Shown here one piece after another: positions 22,090-32,036 of a stretch of 64,000 nt of DNA. The notes below the pieces were generated by a model. It was not told where the DNA came from. It was given only the letters and a program-made list of their open reading frames with translations, and ran no database searches. Each line of letters begins with the position of its first letter. Within the stretch, counting starts at the first letter, position 1. Where the stretch lies: NCBI GenBank assembly GCA_945863875.1, contig CAMBBS010000002.1, positions 1 to 64,000 on the forward strand. The letters run 5' to 3'. This DNA is from Desulfopila aestuarii DSM 18488 (GTDB lineage Bacteria; Desulfobacterota; Desulfobulbia; Desulfobulbales; Desulfocapsaceae). Position numbers and translations under genes: made by a program.

Positions 22090-23241
22090 TCAAACATTTT
22101 TTTCCTGCGCCATCAGGGCGACAAAGAGATCATCCTGCTCCAGTTGATGTGTGAGCGCGTCATCGGTACCAGCCCGGTGTAAGCAGGCGGCCCATGGAAC
22201 AAAATATCTTTTTCCGCTTCCCCCGAAAGAGCCGAAGTCAATATCCAGTCCGGCAACGCACAGTAAATTTTCTGAGTCTTTTCCCCCGTGGAAGTGATGC
22301 ATTTCGTCAACAGCGTGGGAAAATTCACTTTGCAGGTGGATCATCGCCGCCAGCAGTTGGGGATGAGCATCTGTTACAATGTGACCGATTACCGGCAGAA
22401 GAATCTCGGCAAATGGGCTTGTGGTACGGTTACGACCACTGCTGCCGTCCTTGCCGTTTACCTGCCGGGTGGATGCAAAAACAAACAGGTCAGGGGTAAG
22501 GAATCTGCCGATTCGCTGTTTTTTTACGCTACTCCAGGGAAAATCGTTTTCCCGGAGAAGATGTAAAAATTGTGCGGAGAGCCGGTAGGAGACAAAAGAA
22601 TCGGAAACACTGTGGGGGGAACAATGACCTTTTCCGTCGAGTTCGACCATTTTGTCGAGAAGGATCTTCAACTTTTGGTCGGCATTCTCTTGTCCACTGT
22701 TTATGAGGTCCGGCGGCAGGATAACAAGGTACTGGTCTGCTGCATGGCAGGCTAGATATATATGATTTTGGGCAGATTGATACTGCGCCAGATATGGGGC
22801 AATAAAATTGGCTATCGTGCCTTCCGTCCGGCAGTCCGACGTCTCATGGATAAGCGGACGAGGCAGACCGCCATACACCCCCCAGTTCGGATTATAGGAT
22901 ACCCTGGCTGCAAGGAGAGTGACTGAATCATTTCCCGAGCCGATACCATTTTTTGCCGCGAAAAGAGAAGCGGCATGGTCATCACCGTGCATATCCAGAG
23001 CGGCGGATGGTTCAGGGGTCAGAACAATCGGCTTTCTGAATCCAAGGGAAAGACAATAATTTTTCAACCGGGGCAGAAACTCCCGGCTGGAGATCATCCG
23101 TCCCCTGATGTGACAGGACGGTGTTCTTCCAGCGAAAATGGACAGGAAATGCGAGTTATCGGTTAAAATATGTGCGGACATTTTTTGATCAACTCCCATG
23201 GCAGACAGAAAAATCTTTTCATTCCTCAAAGGTAAACCCAT
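22090..23241 (-). CDS. Uncharacterised 383-aa protein upstream of the Ehr-like operon
   Basis: Long uninterrupted ORF with no competing long ORF; no family recognised. Alternative start at MGVDQKMSAHIL (~23199). Confidence 0.65.
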   Translation of the reverse strand: MGLPLRNEKIFLSAMGVDQKMSAHILTDNSHFLSIFAGRTPSCHIRGRMISSREFLPRLKNYCLSLGFRKPIVLTPEPSAALDMHGDDHAASLFAAKNGIGSGNDSVTLLAARVSYNPNWGVYGGLPRPLIHETSDCRTEGTIANFIAPYLAQYQSAQNHIYLACHAADQYLVILPPDLINSGQENADQKLKILLDKMVELDGKGHCSPHSVSDSFVSYRLSAQFLHLLRENDFPWSSVKKQRIGRFLTPDLFVFASTRQVNGKDGSSGRNRTTSPFAEILLPVIGHIVTDAHPQLLAAMIHLQSEFSHAVDEMHHFHGGKDSENLLCVAGLDIDFGSFGGSGKRYFVPWAACLHRAGTDDALTHQLEQDDLFVALMAQEKNV

Positions 23242-23542
23242 ACCATTTCAGGGTATCGTCACCGTCCTGGGGTGTATAGGCAATCTCACTGTTCTCAATC
23301 TTGCCGTGCAATTCTTTCATCCAGGAAAGAGCCTGGTTTTTCGAAAAAAACGGTCCCACTTCCGTCAGCGAGGTGATATCGAGCATGCGATGCCGGTGAA
23401 AGCTGGTCACGTCTTCTTTCTTCTGGAAAATTCCAATTATTATTTTCACCGTGGCTATCCCGGAAAATGGTTTGTTCTTTGCTCCTGTTCTCTCCAGGCC
23501 TGCAATTTTCGGCTTGAGCTGCATACGGCGTGCCATTGCCAC
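23219..23542 (-). CDS. Small uncharacterised protein (107-aa ORF; start uncertain)
   Basis: MLDITSLTEVGPFFSKNQALSWMKELHGKIENSEIAYTPQDGDDTLKWYGFTFEE looks protein-like, but there is no clear Shine-Dalgarno at the annotated start. Confidence 0.35.
   Translation of the reverse strand: MAMARRMQLKPKIAGLERTGAKNKPFSGIATVKIIIGIFQKKEDVTSFHRHRMLDITSLTEVGPFFSKNQALSWMKELHGKIENSEIAYTPQDGDDTLKWYGFTFEE
23520..23535 (-). promoter_or_regulatory. Candidate sigma-54 (-24/-12) promoter
   Basis: Minus strand TGGCACGCCGTATGCA: GG-N10-GC, close to TGGCAC-N5-TTGCA. Confidence 0.5.
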
Positions 23543-23684
23543 AGAACATATATAATATTTATATTATTATATATTTTTTCACCAAAGAGGCTTGGACGTA
23601 TCGAACCGAAGAGGATCATGCGGGGCAAAATGCCCCAGGCGGGCATTGTGCCCCGGGGGAAAAGGTCGGACAGGATGTTGCGGG

Positions 23685-25040
23685 TTAATCAATCAGTTTC
23701 TGCAGTTTCCTATACAGTGTTTTTCGATCAATCTGCAGAATGTGTGCGGCAACGGACTGGTTGCCCTTTACCGTTTTAAGGACATGGGCGATATACCGTC
23801 TGCTCATCTCCTCGAGAGATATCAACTCGATCGGGTCGGCCGTTTCAAGAAAGAGCGCGTTTCCGGCATGGCTACGAATTTTCTGCGGCAGATCTTCCGA
23901 GACTATCCTGTCAAACAGGGTCATGGCCACCCCGTGCTCCATGGCATTACGGAGTTCCCTGACGTTTCCCGGCCATGCATAACCGAGCAGTCTCTTGGCG
24001 GTTGATTCGGCCAGTCCGGTGACCTTTTTCCCCTGCTTCCCGGCGAAATCCCGGACAAACTTATCGGCCAGGAGAAGGATATCCGTCCCGCGCCTGCGTA
24101 ATGGAGGGACATCCACTTTGATCACATTGAGCCGATAGTATAAATCCTCGCGAAACAGCCCCTCGGCAACCGCCCGTTCAATATCAATATTCGTCGCGGC
24201 TATCACCCGCACATCAAAAGGTATTTCCCTGTTCCCGCCTACCGGTCGGACGGTACGCTCCTCGAGGGCCCGCAGCAGTTTCGGCTGCAGGGACAATGGG
24301 ATATCGCCGATCTCATCGAGAAACAGGGTACCGCCATCCGCCTCCAGTAACAAACCCTTGCGGTCCTGCCAGGCATCGGTAAAAGACCCTTTGATATGGC
24401 CAAAGAGCTCACTTTCCAGCAGGTTGTCAGGAAGGGCGGAACAGTTTATCGCGACAAACGGTTTTTCTTTTCTGCGGCTGTATGCATGCAGCGCCCTGGC
24501 GGTGATTTCCTTTCCCGAGCCGCTTTCTCCGGTAATGAGTACCGAGGTCTCGGCATCGGCAATGCGCTCCAGGCGGGAAAAGAGATCTTTCATGACCTGA
24601 CTCTCCCCGACCATCCCGGAGAAGGAATGAATCCGCGCAAATGCCTCACTGAGCACCTGCACCTGCTGCTTGAGCTTTCGGTGATCGACGGCCCGTTGCA
24701 GGGCAACGGCGAGGATATCGAGATCCAGCGGTTTGGTGATAAAGTCATAGGCACCGACCCGTATCGCTTCGATGGCGGTTTCCATCGATCCGAAAGCGGT
24801 CATCATCACCACGGGGATCTCCGGCCACGTGGCAACCACCTCCCGGCAGACCTGCACGCCGCTCACATCGGGCAGATTAATATCGGTGAGGATCACATCC
24901 GGCTGTTCCCGGTCAATGACGGCCACCGCTTTCAGGCCGTGCACACAGGCATAGGTACTGAACCCGCGTCTTGCCAACCCGACATCGAGCATCTCACACA
25001 TATCTTGATCATCTTCAATGATGAGGATATGACCGATCAT
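23685..25040 (-). CDS. Sigma-54-dependent response regulator (NtrC/AtoC type)
   Basis: Receiver domain (IIEDDQDMCEM...VILTDINLPDVSG), AAA+ GESGSGKEITARALH, FLDEIGDIPLSLQPKLLRALEE, Fis-type HTH. Confidence 0.94.
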   Translation of the reverse strand: MIGHILIIEDDQDMCEMLDVGLARRGFSTYACVHGLKAVAVIDREQPDVILTDINLPDVSGVQVCREVVATWPEIPVVMMTAFGSMETAIEAIRVGAYDFITKPLDLDILAVALQRAVDHRKLKQQVQVLSEAFARIHSFSGMVGESQVMKDLFSRLERIADAETSVLITGESGSGKEITARALHAYSRRKEKPFVAINCSALPDNLLESELFGHIKGSFTDAWQDRKGLLLEADGGTLFLDEIGDIPLSLQPKLLRALEERTVRPVGGNREIPFDVRVIAATNIDIERAVAEGLFREDLYYRLNVIKVDVPPLRRRGTDILLLADKFVRDFAGKQGKKVTGLAESTAKRLLGYAWPGNVRELRNAMEHGVAMTLFDRIVSEDLPQKIRSHAGNALFLETADPIELISLEEMSRRYIAHVLKTVKGNQSVAAHILQIDRKTLYRKLQKLID

Positions 25041-26512
25041 TGTTCTTTCTCCACAAGGCCAAGAAAAATGGAAAACTGAGCCCCCCTGACCGGACGGTTC
25101 AGAACTTCAATCCATCCGCCGTGCTCTTCAAGAAGTTCCCGGGTGATGGACAGGCCGAGCCCCGTGCCCAGACCTATCTGTTTCGTCGTGAAAAAGGGGG
25201 TGAAAATTTCCTGCAGTTTATCTTCGGGAATACCCTCTCCTTCATCAATGACGTCGATGCGGATAAATTTTTCCAGTTGATCATCGGTGTGCAACATCGA
25301 TTTGAGTTTGGTGTTGGATATATCTACCTGCACATTCTTACCCTTCGGGGTTGCCTGAATCGAGTTCAGAATAACATTCATGAACACCTGTTGAATCTGT
25401 TGCGTGTCCATACGGCAGGCCAGCTTCGTTCTGGGGGCGATGTTTAAAACAAGGGGAATACCCTGCTTGGCGGCAATGGGTGAGAGAAGATTAAAGACCT
25501 GACGCATGATCGTCTCGACACTCTCGAGGATTTTCGGCTGGGATTTTTTCTTTCGCGAATAATCAAGCAGTTGCCGGATGATGAGAGTCATCCTTTCCGC
25601 CTGGTTTTTGATAATCCTGGCACAATCGACTATTTCATCGTGGACCAGGGGTTCGGCAATGATCATTTTCGCTCTTCCGTCGACAACATTGAGCGGGGTA
25701 CCGATTTCATGAGCGATGCCGGCGGCGATCTGGCCCACGGTCGACAATTTTTCGGTATGCCGCAGTTGTTCCAGGGTTTTCAATCGGGCCAGATGTTCAA
25801 AGTGAATCTTTTCCTTGGCGATCAGCAGCCTGGTGCACATATCGTTCATGATTCCGGCCAGCCCGGCCAGCTCGTCTTCTCCCTTTATTTCCAGATCCGG
25901 AATCAGGTTCCCCTTGCCTATCTCTATCGCCTTTCGCGAGAGTTTCTCCAGGGGTTTTCTGATTTTTACATGGATGAGAAAATAGACGATAATACTCGCG
26001 ACAAAGGCGAGCAGGGTGGTGATTGATAAGGAACGAATGAGCATTTTCTGCGTGAATTCGGCCCGGGGCAGGAGCGACTGGGTGAGCTGGATGGCCCCGG
26101 ACCGCTCGCCTGGAATGGCCACGGGCATGAGGGTATAGCGCTGTTTCAGGCGCTGTTCATCAAGAGCAGTAAAAGAAACCGGCGCCACTGTTTCGGCCGG
26201 CCTGAGGCTGTGCAGCTCGGGATGGGCCGCGCCATGCACCGGCAGAATTTCATCCAGCCAGACCCAGCGAATATCAATTAACCGGTTGGCGTGATTGGCA
26301 TCTTCGATAAGATGGATCGCCGTTTCGGGACCACTCTCCTGCCAGGTATGGGAGATCATTCCTGCCATAATCCAGGCGATCTGTCCGGCATTATCAGCCA
26401 TATCAGTATCAAACTGCTGTATTTCTGCCTCATAATTGAGATTACCGTGAATAATCAACATGCTGAGTATTCCCAGGAGCAGGATGGTATATATTTTTGA
26501 AAACAGTCTCAT
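25037..26512 (-). CDS. Membrane sensor histidine kinase
   Basis: N-terminal TM, HAMP, AAGIAHEIGTPLNVV H-box, GEGIPEDKLQEIFTPFFTTKQIGLGTGLGLSIT; overlaps the response regulator start by 4 nt. Confidence 0.93.
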   Translation of the reverse strand: MRLFSKIYTILLLGILSMLIIHGNLNYEAEIQQFDTDMADNAGQIAWIMAGMISHTWQESGPETAIHLIEDANHANRLIDIRWVWLDEILPVHGAAHPELHSLRPAETVAPVSFTALDEQRLKQRYTLMPVAIPGERSGAIQLTQSLLPRAEFTQKMLIRSLSITTLLAFVASIIVYFLIHVKIRKPLEKLSRKAIEIGKGNLIPDLEIKGEDELAGLAGIMNDMCTRLLIAKEKIHFEHLARLKTLEQLRHTEKLSTVGQIAAGIAHEIGTPLNVVDGRAKMIIAEPLVHDEIVDCARIIKNQAERMTLIIRQLLDYSRKKKSQPKILESVETIMRQVFNLLSPIAAKQGIPLVLNIAPRTKLACRMDTQQIQQVFMNVILNSIQATPKGKNVQVDISNTKLKSMLHTDDQLEKFIRIDVIDEGEGIPEDKLQEIFTPFFTTKQIGLGTGLGLSITRELLEEHGGWIEVLNRPVRGAQFSIFLGLVEKEQ

Positions 26513-26849
26513 GGCCAAGACAACGCTGCATGCAGTGCAGCTTTCAGGGGGGTATGGCTCGACGCCGGGCGATAACCGCAAAAGTTAAAGCGATGAAACG
26601 GAGATATAATAGACAAGCGAAGATATTGTCAAACCGAAAACAGTGGTCGACCCGTTTTCCCCCATGGCCTTGCAACATTGTATCCGCAAGGGGCAAGGCG
26701 GCGGCAGCACCTTTGTCAGGTTTACCGTATCGCCATAGTATGGGAAAAATTGTGCTGGAGATTCAGGTTGTTCAGGACTATACTGGGGGTATAATCCGAC
26801 AGACTCCATAGGCGCCATAGATGAGCAGGTTTACCACTGGACTAGACCA

Positions 26850-27329
26850 ATGAACAGCACCGACTATAGTATAGAACCAGCGACACTGGCCGATGTCAAC
26901 CAGCTTGTTGTCCTTGAACAGACTCTGTTCCTGACGGATTGTTGTTCGCGCAAGAATTTCAGATATCTCATTCAGCACGCCACTGTTATCGTCGTCAGAA
27001 CTGAAAAGACCAGCACAATAATTGGCTACGCCATTTTGCTGAAGAGAAAAAACAGTCGAAAAATGCGCATATACTCCCTCGGTGTCGCCCCATCGACGAG
27101 AAACACCGGCATCGGCGCTAAATTAGTTGCCGCTCTCGAGGCCATTGCCTCGAAGGCTACCTGTACCACGCTTACCTTGGAGGTAAGCGACAACAATAAG
27201 GATGCCATCAGACTCTACACGAACTTTGGCTTTGAACAGTATGGCTTCCGCTATGGCTATTATGAAGACGGCGGCCATGCAATCCTGATGCGGAAAAACC
27301 TGCCCGGGCCTCCGCCTCAAACCTCATAG
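26850..27329 (+). CDS. GNAT family N-acetyltransferase (RimI-like)
   Basis: IYSLGVAPSTRNTGIGAKLVAALEAIA and LEVSDNNKDAIRLYTNFGFEQYGFRYGYY. Confidence 0.88.
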   Translation: MNSTDYSIEPATLADVNQLVVLEQTLFLTDCCSRKNFRYLIQHATVIVVRTEKTSTIIGYAILLKRKNSRKMRIYSLGVAPSTRNTGIGAKLVAALEAIASKATCTTLTLEVSDNNKDAIRLYTNFGFEQYGFRYGYYEDGGHAILMRKNLPGPPPQTS

Positions 27330-27622
27330 TCGATCATTTTTCTGTCACAGGTCGCGGGTCGGACGATTTCCCTGCCCACCCGCACATGTTCCGGATGATT
27401 CTGGTAGTTTTCAAGCGCCTCTCTCGAGGCAAACTCCGAGTACAGGACAATATCCCCGGAGCTCTCTTTCCCGCGAAAATCAATGCCGACCTCCGCCTTC
27501 AGCAGGCCGGGAATTTTACCCACGAGACCCTGCAACGCGGCTCTTATTGCCAGAGCATCGGCGCATTCATCAAGGGGCATGGTTTTGTTTTTCAGCTTCC
27601 AAATGACAATATGCTTTATCAT
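27317..27622 (-). CDS. Dabb (stress-responsive A/B barrel) domain protein
   Basis: MIKHIVIWKLK...VGKIPGLLKAEVGIDF...DIVLYSEFASREALENYQNHPEHVRV. Confidence 0.88.
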   Translation of the reverse strand: MIKHIVIWKLKNKTMPLDECADALAIRAALQGLVGKIPGLLKAEVGIDFRGKESSGDIVLYSEFASREALENYQNHPEHVRVGREIVRPATCDRKMIDYEV

Positions 27623-27661
27623 ATCAAATACCTTTATTATATATTTTTATCCAGAGGGCGG

Positions 27662-28603
27662 TCATACGGCAGGGAGGTTAAGACAATAAAATTCGGCGGC
27701 ATTTTCACGAGCTATCCTCATCAACGTATCATGCGGGATTTCCGCTGCCTGTAATTCCCGCAGTTCTCTGTCCCAGGCATAGGGAATATTGGGAAAATCC
27801 GAGCCGTACATAACCCTGTCCGGTCGGTAACGGCGAAGATCGATTTTTTCCTGCAAGGGAAAATAATCTGTAATGACCATGGTGGTATCCAGCCAGAGAT
27901 TATCATATTTCTCGATCATTGTTCTGTACGCCGATGTCTCATCAAAACCCAGGTGGGGAACACAGATTTTCAGATCGGGGAACGCCCGGACAATGCGCTC
28001 GACTTTCTCGGCACAGCAGAGTTCATAGGGATCACAATTGTAAGCGGTACTTTTCGGCTCCCTGCCGACATGCATGACTATTGGTTTGTTATTTCTGCGG
28101 CAACATGCATACAGAGGCTGCATATGCTCGGCGTTCATGTCGAAGCACTGGACATGGGCATGCAGTTTCACTCCGCCCAGACCAACATCAAAGGCCTGCT
28201 GTAAAATTTCTTCCGCCTTGTCCTCACCAGGAAATACGGTTGCCAGTCCCGTAACCCGATTGTCGAATTCTGCACATTTTTCAGCCATATACCGGTTCAG
28301 CCCGGCAGCGATCCCTGGCTTATGCGCGTACTGCAGGGCGATGACATGCCCTATGCCGCGCGACAAAAGAAATGCCAATATCCGTGATGAGGTCAACTGA
28401 TATCTGATCGGCCAGGCGTTTTTATCAAACCATTTTTGAATGGCGGCGGAAATATTACCGGGAAAGATATGGACATGGGCATCGATCACCGCAGGAAGAT
28501 TGTAAGGAATTCTTGCACCTTCCCGGTCATTGACCGCCGGCATATTTGGTCGCAGCATTATGACACCAATTGCTCCTTTGTAACGGGGGCGAACAGAACA
28601 CAT
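27662..28603 (-). CDS. Amidohydrolase-family TIM-barrel hydrolase
   Basis: VIDAHVHIFPG, GVKLHAHVQ, PIVMHVGREP, VMYGSDFPNIPY. Confidence 0.85.
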   Translation of the reverse strand: MCSVRPRYKGAIGVIMLRPNMPAVNDREGARIPYNLPAVIDAHVHIFPGNISAAIQKWFDKNAWPIRYQLTSSRILAFLLSRGIGHVIALQYAHKPGIAAGLNRYMAEKCAEFDNRVTGLATVFPGEDKAEEILQQAFDVGLGGVKLHAHVQCFDMNAEHMQPLYACCRRNNKPIVMHVGREPKSTAYNCDPYELCCAEKVERIVRAFPDLKICVPHLGFDETSAYRTMIEKYDNLWLDTTMVITDYFPLQEKIDLRRYRPDRVMYGSDFPNIPYAWDRELRELQAAEIPHDTLMRIARENAAEFYCLNLPAV

Positions 28604-28815
28604 GCACCTGCGAATCTTCCCTGGCCATGTTATCTGTTTACAACGGCTTGCCTGTTTCCCTGTGCATACAAATCTTTTCGGAAGAATTCAATGATAACCT
28701 TGCCGGCACCAACCTGTTCTTTCGCGCCATCGTGCTTATTCTGTACAGACGGGAACAGGACGGATGGCCAGGTAAGGGCCTGTCATCAATAGCATTGATC
28801 CACTGGAGATCAGAA

Positions 28816-30090
28816 ATGAAGCTCATTCAGGCAAGAATACGCGGGATCGGCGCACTCAAGGAAAGCCGGTGGTTTGAACTGAGCCCGCACCTGAACCTGT
28901 TTCAGTTCCCTCAGCAGCAATATGGCGGGAATTTTCTGCGGATCCTGCAAACCATCAACCCACCTTATGCAATAGAAACCGTCAAACCGTTTGCTGATTT
29001 CCCTGCATATATCAAACAGGACGGCCAGACGAAACGTGTCCACCCAAGCAAACGGACGGTCGCCCTTGCCGTCTTCAGCGCCACGCCCGCTCTGGTAAAA
29101 GAGCTGGCGACCATAAGTCCGGTGCTCTATGAGACCGACCGAATCGAGGTCGGCAGACGCCTCGATTATTCCCACTGGATCAATTTCGTCGAACTGGCCG
29201 CCTCGACCCGCTGGAGCGAGATTTCAGACAATATACGGATCTTGCTCGATGAAGCGCAGCGTTTTGCACCGGAGCGCAGGCACCCGCTCGCCGACATCAT
29301 CCGCGGCCTGAAACCGGCAGACCGCATCAAGGACACCCTCCAGGGCCTGCTGGCACACTGGCTGGACGACCTGCCGCCCGAGCTCTGGCACAGCTCCCGA
29401 CAACGCATCGAAACGACAAGGGCAGCCGTTTTCCGCGCCGATCATTTCCAATCCGCACGGGATAATATTCGCTCCCGGTTGCCACTCCTTGTCGTCCTCG
29501 GCGGTTGCCCTTCTTCCGTCAAGAAACCTGGCCGGCAGACAGCCGCTGAGGCGGAGCAAGACTTTGCCTCCCATCAGCACCTTGTGCATTTGATCTCCGA
29601 ACACAGCAAAGCCATCGGCAATACCTCGGCGGCTGCAGCACGCGCATTCTTTGATGAACTGAACGACCAGTTGGCAGCATGGCGATTTTCCTCGATGAGG
29701 CTGCGCTGCGACAGGTCTGCAACCGGGGTGCTGCGGCTGCTCAATGACCAGCCGGTGCAAAAGGCGACAGATGGACCTCTTTTAATGCTTAGACAGCTGC
29801 AGGCAAATGCCGGTCTGGCCATCGCCTTCAGCCGGGTGGTCGACAGGGCCGAGCCGATGCTCCTCTTTGATGCGCCCGAGCGGCATCTACCGACGACACT
29901 CCAGGATGAACTTGTCGATTTCATAATTAAAATTTCAAAGACCAGTCAATGTCTGTACAGCCTCGCAGCTGTCGATATTTTTCCAAAAGATCTAGCCGGG
30001 AGGCGCTACAATGGGGAATCTTTAGCAATGAAGGAGCCGGATGAGGAGCAACGCAAAGCCGATGGACGGACAGAGCTGAACGTTGTATAG
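28816..30090 (+). CDS. Uncharacterised protein resembling a degenerate ABC/OLD-type ATPase
   Basis: 424 aa from MKLIQARIRGIGAL; C-terminal GLAIAFSRVVDRAEPMLLFDAPERHLPTTLQDELVDFI resembles Walker B/D-loop; no Walker A. Confidence 0.6.
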   Translation: MKLIQARIRGIGALKESRWFELSPHLNLFQFPQQQYGGNFLRILQTINPPYAIETVKPFADFPAYIKQDGQTKRVHPSKRTVALAVFSATPALVKELATISPVLYETDRIEVGRRLDYSHWINFVELAASTRWSEISDNIRILLDEAQRFAPERRHPLADIIRGLKPADRIKDTLQGLLAHWLDDLPPELWHSSRQRIETTRAAVFRADHFQSARDNIRSRLPLLVVLGGCPSSVKKPGRQTAAEAEQDFASHQHLVHLISEHSKAIGNTSAAAARAFFDELNDQLAAWRFSSMRLRCDRSATGVLRLLNDQPVQKATDGPLLMLRQLQANAGLAIAFSRVVDRAEPMLLFDAPERHLPTTLQDELVDFIIKISKTSQCLYSLAAVDIFPKDLAGRRYNGESLAMKEPDEEQRKADGRTELNVV

Positions 30091-30165
30091 TCGGTTGGAG
30101 TAATTTAACAATGAAACTGTTCGAACTGCCAAGCAAAGACTTCCAACCGAGGCCAGCAACTCCTG

Positions 30166-30678
30166 ATGTCTGATTTTCTTCTCTCGCAGATCCTCATCGG
30201 CATCGCCATCTGCACCGACACCCTGTCCTTTCAGTTTAAGGAACGAAAAAAGATCGTCGCCTGCCTGCTCATTTCCTGCACGTTGATCTCCCTCCATTTC
30301 ATGCTGCTCGGCCACTGGACAGCTGCCGGTCTCGGTCTGATTGCGGCCATTCGCTTCACGACGAGTATTTTCAGCACCTCAAAAAAACTGATGGGCCTCT
30401 TTCTTTGTGCGACAATTATTATCTCAATATGCACCTATGCCGGATTGCTGTCCATCCTCGGCTGCGCCGGAGGCCTTTTCGGCACCGTCGCCTCCTTCTG
30501 TAAAGAGGATAAACTCCTCAGGCAATTGATGCTCATCGGCACAAGTCTGTGGCTCGTGCACAACTTTCTTGCCGGCTCACCGGGGGCCGTACTGATGGAG
30601 GCAATTTTTATCAGCAGCAACGTTGTCGGCTATTTTCGTTTCTATATCCTACCGAAAAAACAGGCACTTCACCCCTGA
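30166..30678 (+). CDS. YgjV-family membrane protein
   Basis: 170-aa multi-TM, QFKERKKIVACLLISCTLISLHFMLLGHWTAAGLG, LSILGCAGGLFGTVASF. Confidence 0.7.
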   Translation: MSDFLLSQILIGIAICTDTLSFQFKERKKIVACLLISCTLISLHFMLLGHWTAAGLGLIAAIRFTTSIFSTSKKLMGLFLCATIIISICTYAGLLSILGCAGGLFGTVASFCKEDKLLRQLMLIGTSLWLVHNFLAGSPGAVLMEAIFISSNVVGYFRFYILPKKQALHP

Positions 30679-31094
30679 ACCGGGCCACCCGTCCCGACCA
30701 CCATTTTTCTGTTAAATGGACAATAGCCGGGTCGAGGCCCGACCTGCGGATGATTGCGACAGGTCTCCGGCCGCGTGGCATAGATGGTGCATCGACGGGT
30801 TCGGCCATCCAGAAAGGCACAGTCGCCACTGGCCATTCTGGCGAGGGTAAAAGTTTGGCTTTTCGCATGAAAATGTTCGACAACCTGTTGTTTCATTAAT
30901 TTTCTGGCTATGTACTTGAGGTCTTCCTCCAGCTCAAACTCGTCCATCAACTGCATGCGCACCAGATCCGCCGGCCTCACCTCCACCGGCAGACTGCAAC
31001 AGCATGCGGCACAGTGGTCACAGAGTCTCTTGTTGTACTTGGCCCAGGTTGCGGTATTGTCGATATCTGCCGGGGCGGCAGGTAAATGTATCAT
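30669..31094 (-). CDS. YkgJ-family cysteine cluster protein
   Basis: CDHCAACCCSLPVEV, DCAFLDGRTRRCTIYATRPETCR. Confidence 0.85.
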   Translation of the reverse strand: MIHLPAAPADIDNTATWAKYNKRLCDHCAACCCSLPVEVRPADLVRMQLMDEFELEEDLKYIARKLMKQQVVEHFHAKSQTFTLARMASGDCAFLDGRTRRCTIYATRPETCRNHPQVGPRPGYCPFNRKMVVGTGGPVQG

Positions 31095-31259
31095 CGCTTA
31101 AGGCTCCGATCGTTTAACGCTTTGGTTTTTGGGAAAAAAAGGCGATTTATTACCACAGCCTAATCGATTATGCGATATTTTTTTGAAATCTTTGCTTGTC
31201 GAGTGCTGGGGGCTTATCTTTTTATCTCGATTCTGCGCTTAATCCGAAAGAACCTGAAT

Positions 31260-32036
31260 ATGAATGATATAAATGTAGACCGATTTATACGCACACAACG
31301 ACTCCTCGGGGAGGAACGTTTTCAGCTCCTGCAAAGCAAAATGGTGACGCTTGTCGGGCTGGGGGCGGTGGGCGGTTATGTCATGGAAGGGCTGGTGCGT
31401 GCCGGGGTCACTCGCCTGCGGCTGGTCGATTTTGACACCATCCAGCCGAGTAACCTCAACCGCCAGATTCTTGCTCTGGAAACCACCCTCGGCCGGCCCA
31501 AGGCCGAAGTTGCCGGAGAGAGGGCGCTGGCCATCAATGGACAATGCTGCGTTGAGGTCCTGCAGCTTTTTGCCGGCGACGACACCATGGAGCAGATTCT
31601 TGATCCGGAGCCCGACCTGCTCATCGATGCCATCGACTCCCTCAACCCTAAAACGCAGCTGCTGCAGGCAGCATATGAGCGCCGAATCCCCACCATCAGT
31701 TCGATGGGCGCCGCCCTGCGCACCGATCCCACCCTTATACGCTCCGGCGACCTGTTTGCCACATCCAACTGTCCGTTGGCCAGGCACTTGCGCAAACGCC
31801 TGAGAAGAAGGGGCGTCGGGGGAGGCATTTCCTGTGTCTACTCGATTGAAACAATTGATTTTGACTACCGCTTGCCCGAAGCAGAAACACAGCTAGGCGA
31901 AACCCCCTATGCCGACCGTGGCCGGCAACGAAATGTTCTGGGCAGCCTGCCGACGATTACCGGGATTTTTGGTCTGACCATCGCCAATCAGGCGATTATG
32001 CGGCTTGCTCAATTGACAAAATATCCAAGCGATTAG
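31260..32036 (+). CDS. tcdA: tRNA threonylcarbamoyladenosine dehydratase (TcdA/CsdL-like)
   Basis: RFIRTQRLLGEERFQLLQSKMVTLVGLGAVGGYVMEGLVRAGVTRLRLVDFDTIQPSNLNRQ; start taken at MNDINVDRF. Confidence 0.85.
   Translation: MNDINVDRFIRTQRLLGEERFQLLQSKMVTLVGLGAVGGYVMEGLVRAGVTRLRLVDFDTIQPSNLNRQILALETTLGRPKAEVAGERALAINGQCCVEVLQLFAGDDTMEQILDPEPDLLIDAIDSLNPKTQLLQAAYERRIPTISSMGAALRTDPTLIRSGDLFATSNCPLARHLRKRLRRRGVGGGISCVYSIETIDFDYRLPEAETQLGETPYADRGRQRNVLGSLPTITGIFGLTIANQAIMRLAQLTKYPSD

Noticed and set aside
23549-23580. AT-only quasi-palindrome as a regulator operator
   Set aside because: Low-complexity A/T alternation (ATATAATATTTATATTATTATATATT) makes symmetry uninformative.
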